A stretch of DNA of 64,000 bases, taken from Pontibacter oryzae (GTDB lineage: Bacteria > Bacteroidota > Bacteroidia > Cytophagales > Hymenobacteraceae). This document shows, piece by piece, positions 35,371 to 44,575 of the stretch (positions are counted from its first letter, which is position 1; each line of letters opens with the position of its first letter). Location of the stretch: assembly GCF_003576375.1 (NCBI RefSeq), contig NZ_QWGE01000004.1, positions 1 to 64,000 of the forward strand, given 5' to 3'. The translations under genes were made by a program, and so were the position numbers. The notes below the pieces were generated by a model. It had not been told where the DNA came from. It ran no database searches and saw only the letters and a list, made by a program, of their open reading frames with translations.

Positions 35371-37160
35371 TGTTCCATCGGTTTTCTAGACACGGAGTCT
35401 GTTAAATACTTTTCTATCATCAGGCCGGCAATTGGCGCCGCCGACTGTGCTCCAAAACCAGCGTTTTCTACATACACTGCGATTGCGATTTTCGGGTTGT
35501 CTTTCGGGGCAAAGGCCACGAACACTGCGTGGTCCTTACCCTGCGGGTTCTGGGCAGTACCCGTTTTACCACAAACGGCAATCCCGAGCTTAGCCAGGCT
35601 GGCGTTGCGGCCCGTTCCCGATTCCACTACGGCAGCCATGCCATCTACCACAGGCTTAAAATGCTTGGCATCGATGCTAGTATAGTGGCGCTTTTGATAC
35701 TGCGGCAAAGGCTTTCCGTTTTCGCCGATAGAGCGGATAACGTGCGGTGCCACATAATAGCCTCTATTGGCCATAATAGCCATAAAGTTGGCCATTTGCA
35801 GCGGTGTTACCCCAAGCTCTCCCTGGCCTATACTTAGCGAATAAATGGTTGAGAACTTCCAACGGTTCTCGCCATATATTTTATTATACATGGTAGGAGA
35901 GGCTATAATGCCGCTTTTCTCGTTTGGTAAATCAATACCGAGCTTTGTGCCGAACCCAAAAGTTGTGATTTGCTCACGCCAATCTGCCAGCCCAATGGCC
36001 GTATCCTTAAAGGTGTTTTTTGATTTGCCCTGGTTAATGGTTGCGCGAAATACTTGATAAAAGTATGGGTTGCAGGAAGTTTTAATTGCTACCTCAAGAT
36101 TGGTAGGCGCTTGGTGCGCGTGCGAGCATTTTACAAGGCTTTGGTTGCACGGGTACCCAGTATTTGGTGTAATTACGCCTTCCTGCAAAGCAATCAGCGC
36201 TTGTGCCAGTTTAAAGATAGAGCCCGGCGGGTTGCTGCTCGCCATGATTGGGCGGTTGAACATGGTTTTGTTGGGCTCATTTAGCAGCGCCATGTAGTTT
36301 TTGCCATACTCCTTGCCCGTAAATAAGTTAGGGTCATAGAAAGGAGATGAAACGTAGGCCAGCACCTCGCCAGTAGCAGGCTCTATGGCCACTACGCTTC
36401 CTTTGGCGCCATTCATGAGGTACTCGCCGTAGGCTTGCAGGTCCAGATCGATGGTGCTGATAAGGTTTTCGCCAGCCACAGCCAGTGTATCGTAAGTGCC
36501 ATCCCGGAACGAGCCTTTTTCCACGCCCCGCACGTTTACCATCTTATACTTTACCCCGCGCTGCCCCATTAGGTATTGCTCATACTCCAGCTCTATACCG
36601 CTCTTGCCAATATAGTCGCCGGGGCGGTATCCTCGGTAGGTTGAGTCATCTAGTTGCTTTGGGCTAATCTCGGCAATATACCCTAAGGCGTGTGCCAGGC
36701 TCTGGTGCGGGTAACCACGCGCCGTACGGGCATTGATGTAAAACCCGGGGAAGTCGATCAGGTTATCTTGAATGTACGCAAACTCGCGGGTGCTGAGCTT
36801 TTGATAGAACGGGGAAGGCTGCACATATGAGAACGCGCGTGCTTTCTTCAAGCGTTCGCGCACATCCTCTAAAGGCAGCTTTACCAGTTGTGAGAGGCGC
36901 AGCGTGTCCAGGTCTTTAACATCCTTTGGGATCACCATCAGGTCGTATACCGGTGTATTCTGTACCAGCAACTGGCCTTTACGGTCGTAGATTAATCCAC
37001 GGAAGGGGTACTGCACAATGGCCTTGATGGCATTCGTCTCGGCGGCCTGCTTATAACTGCGGTCAATTACCTGTATATAAAAAAGCCGGAGGGCGAAGAC
37101 GATGCCGACCAGCAGGTAAATGCCTTTAATAACGTATTTTCTGTTTTCTAAGTATTTCAT
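35334..37160 (-). CDS. mrdA: Penicillin-binding protein 2 (elongation transpeptidase)
   Basis: Class B PBP that crosslinks peptidoglycan during elongation. 608 residues: a short cytoplasmic N-terminus, one transmembrane helix (about 10-30), a pedestal domain containing RGLIYDRKGQLL and GYIAEISPKQL, then the transpeptidase domain. The active-site motifs are SxxK at 314-317 (PGSIFK), SxN at 362-364 (TSCN) and KTG at 532-534 (CGKTGTAQ). It overlaps mreD by 4 nt and rodA at the other end, so it is tightly co-translated with the elongasome genes. Confidence 0.95.
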   Translation of the reverse strand: MKYLENRKYVIKGIYLLVGIVFALRLFYIQVIDRSYKQAAETNAIKAIVQYPFRGLIYDRKGQLLVQNTPVYDLMVIPKDVKDLDTLRLSQLVKLPLEDVRERLKKARAFSYVQPSPFYQKLSTREFAYIQDNLIDFPGFYINARTARGYPHQSLAHALGYIAEISPKQLDDSTYRGYRPGDYIGKSGIELEYEQYLMGQRGVKYKMVNVRGVEKGSFRDGTYDTLAVAGENLISTIDLDLQAYGEYLMNGAKGSVVAIEPATGEVLAYVSSPFYDPNLFTGKEYGKNYMALLNEPNKTMFNRPIMASSNPPGSIFKLAQALIALQEGVITPNTGYPCNQSLVKCSHAHQAPTNLEVAIKTSCNPYFYQVFRATINQGKSKNTFKDTAIGLADWREQITTFGFGTKLGIDLPNEKSGIIASPTMYNKIYGENRWKFSTIYSLSIGQGELGVTPLQMANFMAIMANRGYYVAPHVIRSIGENGKPLPQYQKRHYTSIDAKHFKPVVDGMAAVVESGTGRNASLAKLGIAVCGKTGTAQNPQGKDHAVFVAFAPKDNPKIAIAVYVENAGFGAQSAAPIAGLMIEKYLTDSVSRKPMEQWVLSRKYLEID

Positions 37161-37690
37161 CGGTAATCTATCCGCTCTCGCTTGTGTGAGAAGAACAGAA
37201 GTTGGAGAATAACCATTACAATACCGGTAAAGAAGGTGCTAAGAAGTATCTTAACTATGGTATACCAAGCTGTCTGAAACGTAATTGTTTCCAGAAAGAA
37301 AACAGCCGTATGGTGTAACAGAACAAGCGTAAAAGTATAAGCCAGAAACCATCGCCCCCCCATGGTATGTATGTTCACGGTATCGCTAGCCTCGTAACCA
37401 TCGCGGGGTGTGAGAAGGTTCAATATGTGTGGCCTCAAAAAGGCCAGCAGTACACTGGCGGCAGCGTGTATACCCATAGTGTCATAGAACATATCCACGG
37501 TGAAGCCAAGTATAAACGCCAGCGCCAAAAGCCATACTCTGCTGATAACCAGTGGTAAAAAGAGCAAGAAGGCTACATAGATAAAGCAAAACCCGGTACT
37601 GAAGAGCACCAGGCTATCCATGAGCAGCACCTGCAGGGCCACAAATAAAAAAAACTGGGCAATATGTTTTAAGCCAAAGCTACTGTTCAT
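37157..37690 (-). CDS. mreD: Rod shape-determining protein MreD
   Basis: 177-residue membrane protein with about five hydrophobic helices, between mreC and mrdA. The segment WLLALAFILGFTVDMFYDTMGIHAAASVLLAFLRP is the typical MreD core (GLxxDxxxxxxxGxxA). Sequence conservation in MreD is low, so the assignment leans partly on gene order. Its start overlaps mreC by 11 nt and its stop overlaps mrdA by 4 nt. Confidence 0.88.
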   Translation of the reverse strand: MNSSFGLKHIAQFFLFVALQVLLMDSLVLFSTGFCFIYVAFLLFLPLVISRVWLLALAFILGFTVDMFYDTMGIHAAASVLLAFLRPHILNLLTPRDGYEASDTVNIHTMGGRWFLAYTFTLVLLHHTAVFFLETITFQTAWYTIVKILLSTFFTGIVMVILQLLFFSHKRERIDYR

Positions 37691-38546
37691 CGGTAATGAT
37701 GCCTGCGTTTTGTTCTAGCGTTTCGCGCTCTTCCTCTTTCGTGTTCTCCACAACATATACATAAGACAGCTGGGCAAAATCCACAGCCAGCTTTACCTTA
37801 ATAGTATAAAAGCTCTTATCCGGCTCCTGCTCAATAGAGCTAATCGTGCCGACCATAATGCCCTCCGGGAAAACGGTGTTAAAGCCGCTGGTTACGATGG
37901 TGTCGCCTTTCACGGGTTTAATATGCAACGGAATATAATCCAGCAACACAGTGCGGTAATCGCCACCAGTCCATTTAATGGTGCCAAAGGTGTCGCTAGC
38001 GCGTATTTTAGCTGAAATCAGCATCTGCGAGTGCAGCAGCGAGGTTACTGTTGCATAGTTCTCTGAAACGGTTTTTACCCGGCCCACCACACCTTGCGGC
38101 GATACAACCCCCATACCCGGCTTCACGCCATCGGCAGTGCCGGCGGCAATGGTCAGGTAGTTGTTCATGCGGCGCACGGAGTTGTTTATTACACGCCCGG
38201 CATGCAGCAAGTATGGATTTGCCTGGCTGCTATCCGTGGCGGCATAATACGTGCTGTCCAAGCTGGCGGTGCTGTCGGCCAAAGCCAACAGGCGCTGCCG
38301 CATCAGTTCCTGGCGCAGGTTGGCGTTTTCCTTGGCCAGCGTTTGGTTAATGCTGGTTAACCGGAAATAGTCCGTGATGCCGCTCTGGAACTCCAGCACT
38401 TGCCCCACATACTTGTTTGCCGAGTTAAAAAACGCTGCGCCCTGGTACGTATTGTAACGCACAAGCAGGTACACGCACAGCGCCTCCAGTAATACAAACA
38501 CGAGGAACGCACGGAACCGGTAAATAAATGCAAAAAGATTCCGCAT
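37680..38546 (-). CDS. mreC: Rod shape-determining protein MreC
   Basis: 288 residues. One N-terminal transmembrane helix (FRAFLVFVLLEALCVYLLV), a periplasmic coiled coil of about 40 residues (SINQTLAKENANLRQELMRQRLLAL), then the beta-rich MreC domain with INNSVRRMNNYLTIAAGTADGVKPGMGVVSPQGVVGRVKTVSENYATVTSLLH. It scaffolds the elongasome by binding PBP2. It starts 9 nt after the mreB stop. Confidence 0.94.
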   Translation of the reverse strand: MRNLFAFIYRFRAFLVFVLLEALCVYLLVRYNTYQGAAFFNSANKYVGQVLEFQSGITDYFRLTSINQTLAKENANLRQELMRQRLLALADSTASLDSTYYAATDSSQANPYLLHAGRVINNSVRRMNNYLTIAAGTADGVKPGMGVVSPQGVVGRVKTVSENYATVTSLLHSQMLISAKIRASDTFGTIKWTGGDYRTVLLDYIPLHIKPVKGDTIVTSGFNTVFPEGIMVGTISSIEQEPDKSFYTIKVKLAVDFAQLSYVYVVENTKEEERETLEQNAGIITDEQ

Positions 38547-38555
38547 CTCGCCCTG

Positions 38556-39581
38556 TTAGGTTAGCAGGACATTCTTAAACCCTTCTATGTTTTTGATGGC
38601 TGCGCCCGTGCCACGCACCACCGCTCTGAGCGGATCTTCGGCGATATGGATCGGGAGCTTGGTTTTTGCAGCCAGGCGCTTATCCAGGCCGCGAAGCAAG
38701 GCACCACCACCAGTCAGGTGTATACCGTTGTCGTAGATGTCGGCAGAAAGTTCTGGCGGAGCGATCTCAAGGGCTTTAAGCACGGCTTCCTCAATTTTAG
38801 AAACTGATTTATCCAGCGCGATGGCGATTTCCTGATACGTAACCTTGATCACCTTCGGGATACCCGTCATCAGGTCGCGGCCACGAATCTCGTAATCTGC
38901 TGGTGGGTTTTCGATCTCGGTCAGGGCAGCGCCTACCTCAATCTTGATCTTCTCAGCGGAGCGCTCCCCGATCAGCAGGTTGTGCTGGCGGCGCATGTAA
39001 TCCAGAATGTCTTTGGTGAACACGTCGCCGGCAATGCGGATGGACTGGTCGCAAACAATGCCGGATAAGGCAACCACGGCAATCTCTGTGGTACCGCCCC
39101 CGATGTCCACGATCATGGAGCCGATCGGTTGCTCCACGTCAATACCGATACCAATGGCGGCGGCCATCGGCTCCTGTATCATCCATACTTCCTTGGCTCC
39201 GGCGTGCTGTGCCGAGTCGCGTACGGCGCGTTTCTCAACCTCTGTAATACCAGACGGGATGCAGATAACCATGCGGTGCGATGGCTGGAACAGGCGGCGG
39301 CCCGTGTCAATCATCTTGATCATGCCACGGATCATTTCCTCAGCAGCGTGGAAGTCAGCGATCACGCCATCCTTCAGCGGTCGGATGGTTTTGATGTTCT
39401 CGTGCGTCTTCTCGTGCATCTGCATGGCGTTGCGGCCAATGGCAAGTACACGGCCCGTTGTGCGGTCCACGGCGATGATGGAAGGTTCGTCAACTACAAT
39501 CTTATCGTTGTGGATGATCAGGGTATTGGCAGTACCCAGGTCAATGGCTATATCGCTGGTTAAAAAATTAAATAGTCCCAT
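38556..39581 (-). CDS. mreB: Rod shape-determining protein MreB
   Basis: Actin-like ATPase that forms membrane-bound filaments guiding cell-wall elongation. 341 residues: phosphate 1 IDLGTANTLIIHND, connecting motif near RMVICIPSGITEVEKRAVRDSA, phosphate 2 MIVDIGGGTTEIAVVALSGI, and adenosine motif GIHLTGGGALLRGLDKRL. The N-terminal LFNFLTSDIAIDLG is the usual Bacteroidota beginning. First gene of mreBCD-mrdA-rodA. Confidence 0.97.
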   Translation of the reverse strand: MGLFNFLTSDIAIDLGTANTLIIHNDKIVVDEPSIIAVDRTTGRVLAIGRNAMQMHEKTHENIKTIRPLKDGVIADFHAAEEMIRGMIKMIDTGRRLFQPSHRMVICIPSGITEVEKRAVRDSAQHAGAKEVWMIQEPMAAAIGIGIDVEQPIGSMIVDIGGGTTEIAVVALSGIVCDQSIRIAGDVFTKDILDYMRRQHNLLIGERSAEKIKIEVGAALTEIENPPADYEIRGRDLMTGIPKVIKVTYQEIAIALDKSVSKIEEAVLKALEIAPPELSADIYDNGIHLTGGGALLRGLDKRLAAKTKLPIHIAEDPLRAVVRGTGAAIKNIEGFKNVLLT

Positions 39582-39653
39582 GGTAAAGTATGAAAGGCGT
39601 GCGGTTGCCTGTTATATTTTCAATATACAATATTTCTAGTCAAAAACTTGCGG

Positions 39654-39661
39654 CAAAATTA
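39654..39661 (-). promoter_or_regulatory. Possible -7 element for mreB
   Basis: Reading the minus strand, TAATTTTG matches TAnnTTTG about 73 nt before the mreB start codon. No TTG is found at the expected distance upstream, so this is a weak call. Confidence 0.3.
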
Positions 39662-39821
39662 GTGAATTTCAGTGGAATTAATAATGCTGGTGCGCTTCTA
39701 TAGGCTGAATAAAGTTTTTTATTGTGCAAAAAGGGCGCAAGTATACCCACTAGGGTTACTAACGACGTGCCTTGCATTAAATTGAGTAAGGCTTTGTGTT
39801 TAAGCCCGGGACTAAAATAAA

Positions 39822-39849
39822 ATCCCCGGCCTCGTCAGAAACCGGGGAT
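39822..39849 (-). terminator. Terminator of the pur operon
   Basis: ATCCCCGG (39822-39829) and CCGGGGAT (39842-39849) pair; reading the minus strand, a TTTTATTTTAG run follows. It lies 24 nt past the purH stop. Confidence 0.82.
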
Positions 39850-39872
39850 CTTTAGCTAGATGTGAAGTATGA

Positions 39873-41396
39873 CTAGTGCTTAAAGTGTCGCACGCCGGTC
39901 ATCACCATGGCCATGTTATGGGCATCGCAGTAGTCGATTGAGTCCTGGTCTTTGATGGAACCGCCTGGCTGCACCACGGCTTTAATGCCGGCCTTGTCAG
40001 CAATCTCCACGCAATCCGGGAACGGGAAGAACGCATCGGAAGCCATGACCGTCTGGCTCACATCGAAGCCAAAGCTGTTGGCTTTTTCGATGGCCTGGCG
40101 CAGGGCATCCACACGCGAGGTTTGGCCCACACCGCTAGAAAAAATCATTTTATCCGTGGCAAGCACGATGGTGTTAGATTTGGTGTGCTTGCATACTTTG
40201 GCCGCAAACACCAATGCCTTCTTCTCCTCAGCGGTTGGCTGGCGCTTGGTAGCGGTCTTAAAGTCAGCTTCTGTTTCGGTGGCTAAATCTTTGTCCTGCT
40301 CAATTACGCCGTTCAGAAGCGTTTTGAAAAGCTTGTTTGGCAACTCTACTGGCTTTTGCTTCAGTAGGATGCGGTTTTTCTTGCTCTTCAGCAGGTCTAA
40401 GGCGTCCGCGTCATACTCCGGGGCAATCAGTACCTCGAAGAACAGCTTGTTTAATTCCTCTGCCACAGCCAGGTCAATGGTTCTGTTCGCGATGATCACA
40501 CCGCCAAAAGCAGATACCGGGTCAGAAGAAAGGGCGTTCAGGTAGGCTTCCTTCATGGTTTCGCCGGTGGCGCAACCGCAGGCGTTGGTATGCTTCAGGA
40601 TGGCAACAACTGGCTCCTCAAACTCAGCGGCTAGGGCCACGGCAGCGTCCACGTCCACTAAGTTATTATAAGAGAGCTGCTTGCCGTTAAGTTGCTCAAA
40701 CAGGTCTTCCAGCTTGCCGTAGAACGTGCCTTTCTGGTGCGGGTTCTCGCCGTAGCGCAGCGGCATGCTGTGCTGCACACTTTGCTTAAATGCCTGCGTT
40801 TCCTCCTTGGCATTCATATAGTTAAAGATATGGGTATCATAATGCGAGGATACATTGAAGGCCTTGGCGGCAAAGCGCTTGCGGTCTTCCAGCTCCGTGG
40901 CACCGTTTTTCTCCTGCAGCAATTCTACGACCTCGTCATATTGCTCGCGCGATGACACGATCAGTACATCCTTGAAGTTTTTGGCCGCCGCACGGATCAG
41001 GGAAATGCCCCCGATGTCTATCTTCTCGATCACGTCTGCCTCTGCTGCGCCTGATGCCACGGTTTCCTCGAACGGGTAGAGGTCCACAACCACCAGGTCA
41101 ATCGGCGGGATTTCATACTTTTCGCGCTCCGAAAGGTCGCTGTCGTTGTCGCGGCGGTGCAGAATGCCACCAAATACCTTAGGGTGCAGCGTTTTTACGC
41201 GGCCACCGAAGATAGACGGATAGTCAGTCAGGTCTTCCACAGCTACCACTTGGGCGCCCTGCTCTTCCAGGAACGTTTGCGTGCCGCCAGTAGAGTAGAT
41301 GGTTACACCGTGTTGCTTTAGCAGCTCCACCAGTGGCTCTAGGCGGTCTTTGTAGTACACCGAGATCAGTGCGGATTTAATTTTAACGGGTTGCAT
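39873..41396 (-). CDS. purH: Bifunctional AICAR formyltransferase / IMP cyclohydrolase
   Basis: Catalyses the last two steps of de novo IMP synthesis. 507 residues. The N-terminal MGS-like cyclohydrolase domain starts KIKSALISVYYKDRLEPLVELLKQHGVTIYSTGGTQTFLEEQG with DYPSIFGGRVKTLHPKVFGGIL. The AICAR transformylase domain carries LRYGENPHQKG, the KHTNACG motif with the catalytic Lys-His, and SGVGQTSRVDALRQA. The C-terminus ends with GGSIKDQDSIDYCDAHNMAMVMTGVRHFKH. It lies 34 nt downstream of purN. Confidence 0.96.
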   Translation of the reverse strand: MQPVKIKSALISVYYKDRLEPLVELLKQHGVTIYSTGGTQTFLEEQGAQVVAVEDLTDYPSIFGGRVKTLHPKVFGGILHRRDNDSDLSEREKYEIPPIDLVVVDLYPFEETVASGAAEADVIEKIDIGGISLIRAAAKNFKDVLIVSSREQYDEVVELLQEKNGATELEDRKRFAAKAFNVSSHYDTHIFNYMNAKEETQAFKQSVQHSMPLRYGENPHQKGTFYGKLEDLFEQLNGKQLSYNNLVDVDAAVALAAEFEEPVVAILKHTNACGCATGETMKEAYLNALSSDPVSAFGGVIIANRTIDLAVAEELNKLFFEVLIAPEYDADALDLLKSKKNRILLKQKPVELPNKLFKTLLNGVIEQDKDLATETEADFKTATKRQPTAEEKKALVFAAKVCKHTKSNTIVLATDKMIFSSGVGQTSRVDALRQAIEKANSFGFDVSQTVMASDAFFPFPDCVEIADKAGIKAVVQPGGSIKDQDSIDYCDAHNMAMVMTGVRHFKH

Positions 41397-41430
41397 GGGT
41401 AATTAATGTATGGGGTTGATTATCGTGTTT

Positions 41431-42024
41431 TTACAGTTCTTCCTTTTTCAGGAGCAGTTTCTCCACCACCAGGGGCAGGAATTTATGTTCCAGCTGTAGT
41501 ACGCGCGCGGCAAGCTCCTCGGGGGTGTCGGTAGGGTATACTGGGCAGTGCTCCTGAAGTATAAACTCGCCTTTGTCGTACTCCTCGTTAATGCGGTGAA
41601 TGGTGATGCCCGACTTATCGTCGCCGGCTTGCACTACAGCAGTATGCACATTTAGGCCGTGCATGCCTTTGCCGCCATACTTGGGTAACAGGGCAGGGTG
41701 TATGTTGATGATGCTATCAGGTAAAGCCTGCAGGAAGTTTTGCGGCACCAGCCACAAGAAGCCGGCCAGCACCACCAGGTCGGGCTTGAACTGCTGCACC
41801 TGCTCCACTATTTTATCGGAGTTATAAAACTCATCCCTGGAAAATAAAAAAGCCGGGACGTGGTAGGTCTCGGCTCGTTGGAGGGCATACGCTTTCGGGT
41901 TGTTGGAGAAGAGGGCGGCCACACGAATTTCAGGGTGGTGCTCGAAATGCTCCAGCAGCCGCTGCGCATTGCTCCCCGATCCAGAAGCGAAAATGACTAT
42001 ATTTTTCTTGTTCTTGGGTTCCAA
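41431..42024 (-). CDS. purN: Phosphoribosylglycinamide formyltransferase
   Basis: 10-formyl-THF-dependent GAR transformylase, third step of purine synthesis. 197 residues. The phosphate loop FASGSGSNAQ is near the start. The catalytic residues are Asn107 and His109 in NIHPALLPKYGGKGMHG, followed by SGITIHRINEEYDKGEFILQ with Asp150. Length and motifs match PurN. Co-directional with purH and probably in one operon. Confidence 0.95.
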   Translation of the reverse strand: MEPKNKKNIVIFASGSGSNAQRLLEHFEHHPEIRVAALFSNNPKAYALQRAETYHVPAFLFSRDEFYNSDKIVEQVQQFKPDLVVLAGFLWLVPQNFLQALPDSIINIHPALLPKYGGKGMHGLNVHTAVVQAGDDKSGITIHRINEEYDKGEFILQEHCPVYPTDTPEELAARVLQLEHKFLPLVVEKLLLKKEEL

Positions 42025-42564
42025 TGGTATTGGGTTGTAATGAAGCTACAAATATAGGGGGTTCTGGTTTAGATATAAATGTATAAGTATAAAATCGTGG
42101 TTTATACTTTGAATAGCCGTTCTCCTTAATCTGAAATAGGCTATACTTTTCTGGCTACTGCTAATCCCCGGCTTTACAACCAGCTTGTTGTATTTCTGGC
42201 TTTGGTGCCCTCAAGGCGGGGGTAGGGGCCCTCTTCTTTGAGCATCGCGCGGTGTATTGAAGCTGCCATCGCTTCGCTGTAGGCTGCCCTTCGGGCACCG
42301 CATTAATACAAGGCGCTCAACTCAAGGACTGGGATCATATTTGATAGCTACCGCTAATGGAGCTTCAACAGAGTTCCCCTCCTTTGACAAGGAGGGGTAG
42401 TGGTAGTTGGACCCGGTGATGCAGAAACTCCCGACCTTGTACTTTGAAGCAGAGCAGGGGAATGACGCCGTTCTCGGGAGGGGTGGGGTTACAGCTGCGT
42501 GAATTGGTTGTGGCTTGTCTAGCAGCTAGCGATTCATACTTTAACTGAACAAGTATAAATGGCT
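42025..42564. other. Repeat-rich intergenic region
   Basis: 540 nt without a gene. It contains GGGGGTAGGGGCCCTCTT (42218-42235), also present at 27538-27555. A long imperfect hairpin runs from TTGAGC near 42237 to GCTCAA near 42322. A perfect hairpin, CCCCTCCTT-TGAC-AAGGAGGGG (42376-42397), is followed by a TAGTGGTAGTTGG tail. Several AAGTATA words are also present. Confidence 0.6.
42376..42397. repeat. G/C-rich hairpin repeat
   Basis: CCCCTCCTT and AAGGAGGGG form a perfect 9-bp stem with a TGAC loop. A G/T-rich tail (GTAGTGGTAGTTGG) follows. Intergenic elements of this look are widespread in Bacteroidota genomes as far as I recall. Confidence 0.6.
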
Positions 42565-42948
42565 TTACTCACCTTCGTAGAAATCAATCAAAGAGGCAAA
42601 GTATGCTTCGTTCCAGCCATCGGTAATATCCTCATAGGCTTCGTCGGGGATGTTGGTGTGGCGTAGCTCTGCCGAGGTGCCATACTTGTGCGGGTGCAAT
42701 TTGATGGTAACAATAGAGGCTTCTTCCTGCTCTCCGAAGTACCACTGCTGCACCAGCAACTTGTTTTCTTCGAATTCCAGGTTTTTACCAGTTATACTTC
42801 CTTCCCAAAGCGAAAACTCCGAGCCAGGCTCCGTAGACATTTCTGCGGTTTCGCCTGTCCAAAGCTGAATGGTCTGTGGGTTTGTCAGGGCAATGTATAC
42901 TTCCTCGGGATCAGCGGGGATGATGTAGTATTTTTTATAGTCTTTCAT
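42565..42948 (-). CDS. SRPBCC/START-like domain protein (AHSA1-type)
   Basis: 127 residues. The N-terminus KKYYIIPADPEEVYIALTNPQTIQLWTGETAEMS is the characteristic beginning of SRPBCC proteins (strand, then helix with W). It continues with strands EFSLWEGSITGKNLEFEENKLLVQQW and a C-terminal helix starting DGWNEAYFASLIDFYE. The fold forms a hydrophobic ligand pocket; no ligand is predictable. Single-gene unit. Confidence 0.88.
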   Translation of the reverse strand: MKDYKKYYIIPADPEEVYIALTNPQTIQLWTGETAEMSTEPGSEFSLWEGSITGKNLEFEENKLLVQQWYFGEQEEASIVTIKLHPHKYGTSAELRHTNIPDEAYEDITDGWNEAYFASLIDFYEGE

Positions 42949-43031
42949 TTGCAGGGATGTTATACATGAGGATCAAGCCAAAAGCTTAGAGGACTGTGAA
43001 AGCGCATCTCGCCTTGACTTGAATGCCAAAA

Positions 43032-43856
43032 TTAATTCCAATACTTTTCAATAGCTATGGCTACGCCATCGTCGGTGCTGTTTTCGGTGATTTCTTTGGC
43101 TACGGCCTTTACCTCGTCGCGGGCGTTGCCCACAGCTATGCCCATCCCCACAGACTGTAGCATGTCTATATCGTTGTAGTTATCGCCGAAGGCCATTACC
43201 TCCTGCATGCTAATCTCGTAGCGCTTGCTAAGTAAAAGCTCCAGTGCGGTGGCTTTGGAAATGGCACGCGGCGCAATCTCTAGGTAAGTATCCTTGGAGC
43301 GGTAGGCGTGTACTTGATTTGCGTACTTAGTGGTAAGCTCCTGATACAACGCTTCGATCTCATCGGCTGGCCCCATGCACATGACCTTATGAGCGCCGGT
43401 TTTTGTCTGGTGCCAGCGATCAAGTATCGGTGCCAGCTCCGCAATCATGGGAGTTACTTTGGTGTTTTGCTCCTCGCGCTCGGCCCAATAATCCCGCTGG
43501 GGGGCATACCAGTTGTCCTGCTCGTAAAGGCTGACATGGATGTTGGTGTTATAGGCAAAAGTATGAATAGCCTGGCAAACAGTAGCTGGCATTTGTACAG
43601 AGTCCAGTTGTACGGGCGCGGTGTTGGCATCCTCGAAATAGAGCACATAGCCGCCGTTAAAGCAGATGAGCGGGTGGTGCAGTATGTTCAGTTCGTATTG
43701 CAGGTGGCGCATGGCACTTGGCATACGGGAGGAGGCAAGTATAACCGGAACATCTTCCGTTAGCTTTTGGATGGTATTGATCGTGCGCTGGGAAAGTTGG
43801 CGGTCTGCATTAAGCAAGGTGCCGTCAATGTCAGTGCAGATGGCTTTAAGGTTCAT
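43032..43856 (-). CDS. HAD-IIB (Cof-type) phosphatase
   Basis: 274 residues from MNLKAICTDIDGTLL. An in-frame ATG at 43949 would add 31 residues of unlikely sequence before the catalytic strand. Motif I is DIDGTLLN with the nucleophile Asp and acid/base Asp. Motif II is ILASSRMP. The C2B cap runs to about 200. Motifs III and IV are KATALELLLSKRYEI and VMAFGDNYNDIDMLQSVGMGIAVGNA. Such enzymes dephosphorylate small sugar phosphates or cofactors; the substrate is not evident. Confidence 0.92.
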   Translation of the reverse strand: MNLKAICTDIDGTLLNADRQLSQRTINTIQKLTEDVPVILASSRMPSAMRHLQYELNILHHPLICFNGGYVLYFEDANTAPVQLDSVQMPATVCQAIHTFAYNTNIHVSLYEQDNWYAPQRDYWAEREEQNTKVTPMIAELAPILDRWHQTKTGAHKVMCMGPADEIEALYQELTTKYANQVHAYRSKDTYLEIAPRAISKATALELLLSKRYEISMQEVMAFGDNYNDIDMLQSVGMGIAVGNARDEVKAVAKEITENSTDDGVAIAIEKYWN

Positions 43857-43987
43857 GAGTGGGTACTGTGGTTCAGACTGCAAGTTACGCGTATGGCTAG
43901 CCAAAACCCAATAAAAGCCCAGGCTTTGGCGTAGCCGGCAAGTATACAAGTATAGGCAATTGGCAGCATGTATTTCTGAAATGCAGT

Positions 43988-44488
43988 TTAGGCTGTCTTC
44001 TTCGCCTTCATCGACCAGGTAAACCGAAACTCAGCCACTTTATCTCCTTGTTCGTCCATGCCTATACTTGTGGCTATAACCGTTACGCCTTGGCCCGTAG
44101 CTTTAGTTTCTGCTGCCGCTTGCGCTATTTCTGCGCCGTTGGTGCAGGTAAAAGTGATTTTGCCTACAGCTTTTTTAGTGAAATCGGCCTGCATGCCTAC
44201 CACCAGCATCGATATGGAAGGCCGGGATTTATAAACATGCATCATGCAAAGCGCCCCTGTAGATAGCTCTGCCGCCATACTTAGGCAGGCAAAGTATATA
44301 GATTTAAACGGGTTTTTGTTGATGTACTTGTAAGGTATCGTAACCGATGCCTGCTCGTGGGTAAGCCTAGCTACGCGTAAGCCAGCGAGATAAGCCATGG
44401 GCAGCTTTGCCAGCAGAAACAGGCGAAACTTGACAGGTGATAACACTGTACTTTGAAACTCAGCAGCAGTATCTTTCTGGGTTTGCAT
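43988..44488 (-). CDS. DUF4442 hotdog-fold protein, thioesterase-like
   Basis: 166 residues. KFRLFLLAKLPMAYLAGLRVARLTHEQASVTIPYKYINKNPFKSIYFACLSMAAELSTGALCM is the usual DUF4442 beginning. The segment NPFKSIYFACLSMAAELSTG matches the hotdog helix that carries the catalytic region in related thioesterases. A likely role is acyl-CoA or acyl-carrier hydrolysis, but no biochemical evidence for this family is known to me. No partner gene is evident. Confidence 0.85.
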   Translation of the reverse strand: MQTQKDTAAEFQSTVLSPVKFRLFLLAKLPMAYLAGLRVARLTHEQASVTIPYKYINKNPFKSIYFACLSMAAELSTGALCMMHVYKSRPSISMLVVGMQADFTKKAVGKITFTCTNGAEIAQAAAETKATGQGVTVIATSIGMDEQGDKVAEFRFTWSMKAKKTA

Positions 44489-44575
44489 AGGAGGCTTGTT
44501 TATACTTATCTATTGCTGCCGCATGGCAACAAGTATAAATATAGCAAAATTTACGCAGCAAACAGGTAGTCGGGT

